Of a stretch of DNA of 24,409 bases, positions 19,647-24,409 are shown one piece after another. The stretch is taken from contig CALELM010000014.1 of NCBI GenBank assembly GCA_937902665.1, positions 1 through 24,409 on the forward strand. The letters are read 5' to 3'. Made by a program: the position numbers and the translations under genes. Below the pieces are notes generated by a model. It ran no database searches and was not told the DNA's origin. It worked only from the letters and a program-made list of their open reading frames with translations. Source of the DNA: an uncultured Selenomonadaceae bacterium (GTDB taxonomy: Bacteria; Bacillota; Negativicutes; Selenomonadales; Selenomonadaceae). The first letter of the stretch is position 1, and every line of letters begins with the position of its first letter.

Positions 19647-21383
19647 TCAGTCCTCCTCTGCAACAAGAGCCTTGAGCTTGCAAAGCTGCCCGCAGACACC
19701 GCAACCCACGCAAAGGGTCGTGTCAATGCTTGCTTTGCCGTCTTTCATGCTGATGGCAGGACAGCCAATTTTCATGCAGGACTTGCAGCCAACGCATTTG
19801 CTTGTGTCTACCTTCAGTGGCTTCTTGTGCTTGACGTATTTCAGAAGTGCGCAGGGACGGCGGCTGATGATGACGGATGGCTCACTGGCTGCCAGCTCCT
19901 CCTTGATGACCTTGTCGCATGCCGCAAGGTCATAGGGGTCTACTACGGCTACGCGGGAAAAGCCCATGGCACGGCAAAGTGCCTCAAGGTCAATTTTTCC
20001 GGCAGGGTCTCCCTTGATATTGTAGCCTGTTGTCGGGTTCTGCTGATGTCCCGTCATGCCCGTGATGGAATTGTCCAAGATGATGACCGTTGAATTGCTT
20101 TGGTTGTAAGCGATGTTGGCAAGTCCTGTCATGCCGGAATGCATGAACGTGGAGTCACCAATCACGGCAACAGTCTTGCCTTCGCTTTCCTCGGCACATG
20201 CCTTGTTGAAGCCATGAATCGCACTGATGGAGGCACCCATGCAAAGCGTCAGCTCCATAGCGCACAGCGGAGCAACAGCTCCAAGAGTATAACAACCGAT
20301 ATCGCCAAGTACGGTTACCTTGTTTTTTGCTAAGGTATAGAAAAGTCCCCTGTGCGGGCAGCCTGCGCACATGACAGGCGGACGCTTCGGCAGAACCTCG
20401 TCCAGCTTTTTCCCTTCGGGTACCGGCATGCCAAGCTTTTCTGCAATCAGGTTTTGCGAGAATTCTCCGCAGATTGGGAAAAGCTCCTTGCCTTGCACGG
20501 CAAGCCCTAACTGCTTGCAATGGTTTTCGATAATAGGGTCAAGCTCCTCAATGACGACCAGCTTTTCTACTTGGGAAGCGAAGTCCTGTATCAGCTTTGT
20601 CGGCAATGGGTTTACCATGCCAATCTTTAAAATGCTTGCTTTGTCGCCAAAGACCTCCTTGGCATACATGTAGCATGTAGAATCGGTAATGATGCCGAGT
20701 TCCTTGCCGCCCATTTCGATGCGGTTGAACGGGCATTGGTTGGAATATTCCGTAAGGCGAGCCGTGCGTTCCTCTACTACGGGATGACGTGCAATGGCAT
20801 TTCCCGGCATCATGACATACTTGGCAATATTTTTATTGTAGGTTTTTGCGGGCGGCATGACACGATTGCCTGTCTCGACTATGGATTGGGAATGTGCCAC
20901 TCTCGTGCACATCTTGAGGATGACAGGTGTATCGTATTCCTCGGACAGCTCAAAAGCAGCCTTCGCAAAAGCGAGAGCCTCCTTGGAATCCGCAGGCTCC
21001 AGCATGGGAACCTTTGCCGCAATGGCATGATGTCTGGAATCCTGCTCATTTTGCGATGAATGCATACCTGCATCGTCTGCTACGCAGATAACCATACCGC
21101 CATTTACGCCTGTGTAGGAACAGGTATACAAGGGGTCTGCCGCCACGTTCAGCCCGACGTGCTTCATTCCGCAAAAGCTTCTCTTGCCTGCCAGCGATGC
21201 GCCAAAAGCGACCTCCATCGCTACTTTTTCATTTGGTGCCCATTCGCAGTAAAGCTCGTCGTATTTTGCGGCTTCCTCCGTAATCTCGGTACTTGGAGTA
21301 CCGGGATAACTTGAAACCACGCTGCATCCGGCTTCATACAAGCCACGAGCCAAGGCTTGGTTGCCGAGCATTAACTTTTTCAT
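19647..21383 (-). CDS. iorA: Indolepyruvate:ferredoxin oxidoreductase, alpha subunit
   Basis: A 578-residue catalytic subunit. The N-terminal pyrimidine-binding half starts GNQALARGLYEAG and contains SSYPGTPSTEI. The thiamine-diphosphate half follows with CAGCPHRG, GDIGCYTLG and the GDSTFMHSGMTGL...NSITGMTGHQ segment. The last 55 residues hold two [4Fe-4S] motifs, CVGCKSCMKIGCP and CVGCGVCGQLCK. All key motifs are intact. It is the first gene of iorA-iorB-paaK. The ATG at 21383 is chosen because GAGGAG lies just upstream; an ATG at 21398 would place that ribosome site inside the gene. It is divergent from hypA across 256 bp, in which a TATAAT (21550-21545) on the minus strand is a candidate -10. 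Confidence 0.95.
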   Translation of the reverse strand: MKKLMLGNQALARGLYEAGCSVVSSYPGTPSTEITEEAAKYDELYCEWAPNEKVAMEVAFGASLAGKRSFCGMKHVGLNVAADPLYTCSYTGVNGGMVICVADDAGMHSSQNEQDSRHHAIAAKVPMLEPADSKEALAFAKAAFELSEEYDTPVILKMCTRVAHSQSIVETGNRVMPPAKTYNKNIAKYVMMPGNAIARHPVVEERTARLTEYSNQCPFNRIEMGGKELGIITDSTCYMYAKEVFGDKASILKIGMVNPLPTKLIQDFASQVEKLVVIEELDPIIENHCKQLGLAVQGKELFPICGEFSQNLIAEKLGMPVPEGKKLDEVLPKRPPVMCAGCPHRGLFYTLAKNKVTVLGDIGCYTLGAVAPLCAMELTLCMGASISAIHGFNKACAEESEGKTVAVIGDSTFMHSGMTGLANIAYNQSNSTVIILDNSITGMTGHQQNPTTGYNIKGDPAGKIDLEALCRAMGFSRVAVVDPYDLAACDKVIKEELAASEPSVIISRRPCALLKYVKHKKPLKVDTSKCVGCKSCMKIGCPAISMKDGKASIDTTLCVGCGVCGQLCKLKALVAEED

Positions 21384-21639
21384 AGAATCTCCTCGCATTT
21401 TGTTTTTTTCAGATGCTTTCTTAAGCAGTACCAGCTTTTTCAGATGGATTCAAAAGGACGATGTGCCTGTTTCTGCTGCCAATTCACACAGCCTAAGCAA
21501 AGCAATGTAAAACTTTTCACAATCTTCCAAGCACAACTATGCTAATTATACCACATTTTGAGGAGATTGCGTTGCATTTTCTTGAATAACTGCGTTATAA
21601 TCCAAGAGAATATATTTTGCTGTGCGGAGGAATAAAAAA
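21384..21639. promoter_or_regulatory. Divergent iorA / hypA intergenic region
   Basis: On the minus strand TATAAT at 21550-21545, without a clear -35, may serve iorA. On the plus strand TATAAT (21596-21601) with TTGCAT 18 bp upstream (21572-21577) may serve hypA. The latter lies within a 27-bp match (21574-21600; 24 of 27) to the end of the 150-bp repeat. No gene is seen. Confidence 0.5.
21574..21600 (+). repeat. Partial copy of the dispersed repeat (end module)
   Basis: GCATTTTCTTGAA, then a variable stretch, then GCGTTATAA. It matches 24 of 27 positions of the last 27 bp of copies A and B. It ends at the putative -10 of hypA. Confidence 0.6.
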
Positions 21640-21981
21640 ATGCATGAGATGTCGATTGCGGAGGGGATTCTTGAGATTGCGCTCGACTATGCAGAAAGGA
21701 ATCAGGCACGGAGGGTGCAGGAGATAGGTCTTTTGCTGGGAGAGATGTCAGGCGTTGAGATGGAATCCTTGGAATTTTCCTTTCGCATGATCTCTGCAGG
21801 AACGATAGCGGAAGGGGCAGGTCTTTCTGTCCGCAAGGTTCCTCTCATGGGGAAATGCAGTAAATGCGGCAAGGAGTTTCATGTTGAGCATTATAATTTT
21901 TGGTGTCCGGAATGCAGTGAGGGCGTGCTGGTCGTGCAGTCGGGACGGGAGATGCAGGTAGAGTACTTGGAGGTGGAGTGA
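21640..21981 (+). CDS. hypA: Hydrogenase nickel incorporation protein HypA
   Basis: A 113-residue HypA, which delivers nickel with HypB to the large subunit of NiFe hydrogenase. It begins with the invariant MHEMSI (His2 is a nickel ligand), and a zinc ribbon with two CxxC pairs (CSKCGK about residues 74-79; CPEC about 92-95) lies in the second half. The ATG at 21640 follows CGGAGGAAT; the frame is open slightly further upstream, but that would bury the ribosome site. It is the first gene of hypA-hypB-protease, with hypB only 1 nt after its stop. Confidence 0.95.
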   Translation: MHEMSIAEGILEIALDYAERNQARRVQEIGLLLGEMSGVEMESLEFSFRMISAGTIAEGAGLSVRKVPLMGKCSKCGKEFHVEHYNFWCPECSEGVLVVQSGREMQVEYLEVE

Positions 21982-21982
21982 C

Positions 21983-22645
21983 ATGGAGATTCAGGTCATG
22001 AAAAATATCTTGGGGGAAAATGAACGTATTGCGGCAGAAAACAAGGCATTGTTTGCAGAGAAGAAGGTTTATGCCATAAATCTGATGGGTTCGCCCGGAG
22101 CAGGCAAGACATCTGTTTTGGAAAAGACTATGGAACGGTTGAAGGACAAGCTGAACATGGCTGTTATTGAGGGCGACCTTTTTACGAGCAAGGATGCTGA
22201 CCGCATTGCAAAGCATGATGTTCCCGTCATCCAGATCAATACGAGCGGCGGATGCCATCTCGATGCGGCAATGGTGCAGAGAGTGGCGCAGAAAATGGAT
22301 CTGGATGCTATCGACCTCTTGATTGTGGAGAACGTGGGAAATCTTGTCTGCCCTGCGGAGTTTGATGTCGGGGAGGATGACAAGGGAGTGGTGCTTTCGA
22401 TTACAGAGGGCGATGACAAGCCGATGAAATACCCACTGATATTCAAGGAGTCCTCAATCGCCCTTTTGAACAAGGTGGATATCCTGCCGTACTGCAATTT
22501 TGACATGGCGACGGCAAAGGAGGATATCCTGACGCTCCACCCCAACATGACGGTCGAGGAGGTTTCCTGCGTGACTGGAGAGGGGATGGAGGCATGGTGC
22601 AGCTGGCTCTTGCGGAAGGTTGCAGAGAAGAAGGGACAGGTGTGA
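21983..22645 (+). CDS. hypB: Hydrogenase nickel incorporation GTPase HypB
   Basis: A 220-residue SIMIBI-class GTPase. The P-loop GSPGAGKTS is at about 36-44, followed by EGDLFTSKDADRI, INTSGGCHLDAAMV, the switch segment VENVGNLVCPAEFDVGE and the guanine-specificity NKVD. It powers nickel insertion by HypA. It lacks the histidine-rich N-terminus seen in some HypB proteins, so it is probably not a nickel store. The start ATG is 1 nt after hypA, with its ribosome site (GGAGGTGG) inside hypA, so the pair is coupled. Confidence 0.96.
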   Translation: MEIQVMKNILGENERIAAENKALFAEKKVYAINLMGSPGAGKTSVLEKTMERLKDKLNMAVIEGDLFTSKDADRIAKHDVPVIQINTSGGCHLDAAMVQRVAQKMDLDAIDLLIVENVGNLVCPAEFDVGEDDKGVVLSITEGDDKPMKYPLIFKESSIALLNKVDILPYCNFDMATAKEDILTLHPNMTVEEVSCVTGEGMEAWCSWLLRKVAEKKGQV

Positions 22646-22647
22646 CG

Positions 22648-23211
22648 ATGTGCAAGGATGTTCTTTATTCGGCGGAGATTACGGTTCTTGGCATTGGGAA
22701 TGTCATTTTGCAGGACGAGGGATTTGGCGTTCGTGTTGTGGAATATTTGGCAAGCCACTATGATTTTCCGGAAAACGTGCAGCTTGTGGACGGCGGTACA
22801 CTGGGAATCGAGCTGACGCAGTATGTGACAGGCACACAGAGACTGCTCGTTATAGATTCTATCAATGGAGGAGCAGAAGCAGGAGCGTTGTTTCGTTTTG
22901 AGGACGAAGCCGTCATGGAACACTTCCAAGACAAGCTGTCAGCGCATGAGGTTGGGATTCAGGATGTGCTGGCTCTTTTGAGCGTGACGGGACGGAGGAT
23001 ACCGAAGGTCGTCGTGATTGGGGCGCAGCCTTATGAACTGGGTGCTGGCGTGGGACTCAGCTCGCAGATGGAGAAGTTGCTTCCCTTGATGGCAGAACGA
23101 GCAGTCAAGGAACTTGCAGCATGGGGCATCGTGCCAAGGGAGAAAGCCATGCATAATCGCATGGATTGCAGCGTTGTTGCAGAAGAATTTACAAATAACA
23201 TAAAATATTAA
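22648..23211 (+). CDS. Hydrogenase maturation protease (HyaD/HupD family)
   Basis: A 187-residue nickel-dependent endopeptidase that removes the C-terminal tail of the hydrogenase large subunit after metal insertion. The N-terminal LGIGNVILQDEGFGVRVVEYL contains the family GxGNxxxxDEGxG motif with the nickel-binding Glu. DSINGG supplies the second acidic ligand and SAHEVGIQDVL the histidine. The C-terminal 30 residues are longer than in short family members. The ATG at 22648, 2 nt after the hypB stop, is preferred; an in-frame GTG at 22642 is an alternative. The hydrogenase structural genes it serves are not in this window. Confidence 0.93.
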   Translation: MCKDVLYSAEITVLGIGNVILQDEGFGVRVVEYLASHYDFPENVQLVDGGTLGIELTQYVTGTQRLLVIDSINGGAEAGALFRFEDEAVMEHFQDKLSAHEVGIQDVLALLSVTGRRIPKVVVIGAQPYELGAGVGLSSQMEKLLPLMAERAVKELAAWGIVPREKAMHNRMDCSVVAEEFTNNIKY

Positions 23212-23289
23212 ATGTAATATAGCACTTACGACGTACAAATAAGCATGTTTCAATAATAACGATAATAACAGTAACAATAAGAATAAAGC

Positions 23290-23439
23290 ATAACGAAGCT
23301 AAGATGTCCCCTTCTTCAACAGCTTGCCGTAAGTGGGGGAAGCCAAATTTTAACAAGCGGTGAGCATATCTCCCGCTTCGTTGAAACGCAAATTGGAGGG
23401 AAAATGCTTATGGCATTTTCTTGAACAATGGCGTTATAA
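23290..23439 (+). repeat. 150-bp dispersed repeat, copy B
   Basis: Full-length partner of copy A (14985-15134), in the same orientation, between the maturation protease gene and hypC. All the internal stems are retained; the AAAATGC/GCATTTT hairpin is intact despite a loop change. It ends 55 bp before the hypC start. Confidence 0.85.
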
Positions 23440-23494
23440 CTTAGATGGAACTGACAAAACAATAAATAATAATTGATACAATGGAGGGGTAAGA

Positions 23495-23725
23495 ATGTGT
23501 CTTGCAGTACCAGCAAGGGTAATTGGAATCCAAGATACGCTGGGGAAGGTTGAGATTTCTGGTGTGGAACGTGATGTGAGCTTGATGCTGTTGCCAGAAA
23601 CGAAAATCGGTGACTATGTGCTGGTTCATGCGGGCTTTGCGATGCAGGTGGTAGATGCCAAGGAAGCAGAGGAGACTAATGCATTGCTGGCAGAAATGAA
23701 TGGAGCGCCACGCATTGTCGAATGA
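23495..23725 (+). CDS. hypC: Hydrogenase assembly chaperone HypC
   Basis: A 76-residue HypC/HupF chaperone. It begins MCLAVPARV, with the essential Cys2 that holds the Fe(CN)2CO precursor with HypD, then a beta-barrel core with GDYVLVHAGFAMQVVD and an acidic helical tail. A strong ribosome site, GGAGGGG (23483-23489), precedes the ATG. It follows the hypAB-protease genes in the same direction but is separated from them by 283 bp holding copy B of the dispersed repeat, so it may have its own promoter. The usual hypD and hypE do not follow; Rpn-type sequences do. Confidence 0.95.
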   Translation: MCLAVPARVIGIQDTLGKVEISGVERDVSLMLLPETKIGDYVLVHAGFAMQVVDAKEAEETNALLAEMNGAPRIVE

Positions 23726-23888
23726 ATTGTGCCACATGGGGGCTCTCCGAAAAGAACCCAGTCGCGATTGACGTAAATCTCACAGGATATGCAGGAAAAC
23801 AACGGGGAATCTCCGCTAACGTAGGGCTTAACTGGGCATTCTAAAGAGAATAAGGAAGCGGTGCATCTTGGAGAAAGGAGAGGCGACC

Positions 23889-24068
23889 ATGTGCAGGGCA
23901 TTTGAAGAAGAACGTGCAGAAGGACGTGCGGAAGGCATCAAGCAAGCGATGGAGAGCAATATTATCAATATGCTGAAGGAAAAGCTGCAGCCAAGCATGG
24001 TTGCAAGAATCACGCAGATGACGGTGGAGGAGGTAACGGCACTCGGCAAGCAGGCAGGGGTGCTGTAG
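23889..24068 (+). pseudogene. C-terminal fragment of an Rpn/PD-(D/E)XK transposase-like gene
   Basis: A 59-codon frame encodes MCRAFEEERAEGRAEGIKQA, then NIINMLKEKLQPSMVARITQ and MTVEEVTALGKQ. This is the typical C-terminal tail of Rpn-family (PD-(D/E)XK nuclease family transposase) proteins, without the nuclease domain. The ATG at 23889 has AAAGGAG upstream, so it could be expressed as a small protein. It more likely remains from a gene whose 5' part was lost. The 163 bp between hypC and this fragment show no coding sequence I recognise. The next gene, 16 nt on, starts a complete Rpn N-terminus. Confidence 0.65.
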
Positions 24069-24084
24069 AAGGATAGGTGACAGG

Positions 24085-24409
24085 ATGGAGCTGACGGAGG
24101 AACAGCAAGCGGAGCGGAGAAAGCGTATTCTGGAAAAGGTGAAGATGCTTCGCCTGATAGACGACAATTTCATGACGAAGGCATTCGAGGACAGCCCGGA
24201 GTGCGTGGAACTTGTCCTGCGAATCCTCATGGGGAAGGACGACCTCAAGGTTCTTTCCAGCCAAGTGCAGTATGAGGTCAAGAACCTCCAAGGGCAGGGC
24301 GTTCGCTTTGACGTTCATGCGCTCTGCGATGGAAAGGAAGTCAACATCGAGATTCAGCGGAGCGACAAGGGAAGCGGCATCAAGCGGGCAAGACGCAACA
24401 GCAGCTACA
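24085..24409 (+). CDS. Rpn family recombination-promoting nuclease / putative transposase (partial)
   Basis: Only the first 108 codons are in the window, and the frame is open to the edge. The segment LRLIDDNFMTKAFEDSPECVELVLRIL followed by VRFDVHALCDGKEVNIEIQRSDKGSGIKRARR is diagnostic. It contains the PD-(D/E)XK core: the Asp in RFDV and the Glu-x-Gln in IEIQR. Rpn proteins (RpnA-E in E. coli) are DNA endonucleases that promote recombination and often occur in many copies per genome. The ATG at 24085 has AAGGATAGGTGAC upstream. It lies directly after the C-terminal fragment of a relative. Confidence 0.9.
   Translation, partial: MELTEEQQAERRKRILEKVKMLRLIDDNFMTKAFEDSPECVELVLRILMGKDDLKVLSSQVQYEVKNLQGQGVRFDVHALCDGKEVNIEIQRSDKGSGIKRARRNSSY

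Noticed and set aside
23626..23901. 91-codon minus-strand frame over hypC and its downstream region
   Set aside because: It is antisense to hypC in its C-terminal part and has no initiation signal.

Overview
The window looks like chromosome from an anaerobic, fermentative member of the Negativicutes (Selenomonas/Mitsuokella/Megamonas-like Firmicutes); the genus is an inference. The clues are a soj/spo0J (parAB) locus with Bacillus-type parS sites beside a DUF4446 gene, a free-standing cobalamin-dependent methionine synthase activation-domain protein, a high-molecular-weight rubredoxin, the indolepyruvate:ferredoxin oxidoreductase/phenylacetate-CoA ligase cluster, and nickel-hydrogenase maturation genes.

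Layout. 1-561 (minus): 5' part of a MetH-activation-domain gene. 562-4127: parA-parB between two perfect parS palindromes, then DUF4446 and an M23 peptidase. 4185-4953: flavin reductase-rubredoxin fusion with its own promoter and terminator. 5084-5774 (minus): helix-turn-helix protein. 5929-6872: two small secreted proteins, one His-rich and one Glu/Arg-rich, then a bidirectional terminator. 6874-10002 (minus): two tandem paralogous acyl-CoA synthetases with a good promoter. 10120-11748: sodium:solute symporter. 11784-12171: two separately transcribed tRNA-Val genes (anticodons GAC and CAC). 12211-14782: MFS transporter, hotdog thioesterase, a cluster of four DnaA-box-like 9-mers, and a flavin reductase.

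14783-17000 is an accessory region with little protein coding but much structure: three hairpins, a 150-bp dispersed repeat, a 125-bp fold-back element, convergent small-RNA-like units, vapD (a Cas2-related RNase), a 36-bp promoter-containing repeat present twice, a convergent type I toxin-antitoxin candidate built like the enterococcal par/fst locus, a frameshifted small gene, and a perfect 20-bp palindrome overlapping the end of a Fic gene.

16997-21383 (minus): Fic AMP transferase with a C-terminal self-inhibition motif, then the transcription unit iorA-iorB-paaK for oxidation of aromatic 2-oxo acids. 21640-23725 (plus): hypA-hypB-maturation protease-hypC, with the second copy of the 150-bp repeat between the protease gene and hypC. 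23889-24409: a C-terminal Rpn-type fragment followed by the start of another Rpn-family gene that runs off the window.

How the genes fit together. IorAB would reduce ferredoxin while oxidising aryl-pyruvates, and PaaK would interconvert an aryl acid and its CoA thioester. A NiFe hydrogenase matured by HypABC and the protease could be the electron outlet, but no hydrogenase structural gene is in the window. The most novel-looking item is the 29-codon hydrophobic ORF at 16359-16448 with a convergent roughly 71-nt RNA at 16238-16308. They share a bidirectional terminator and a 15-bp direct repeat that makes the RNA antisense to the toxin start region.
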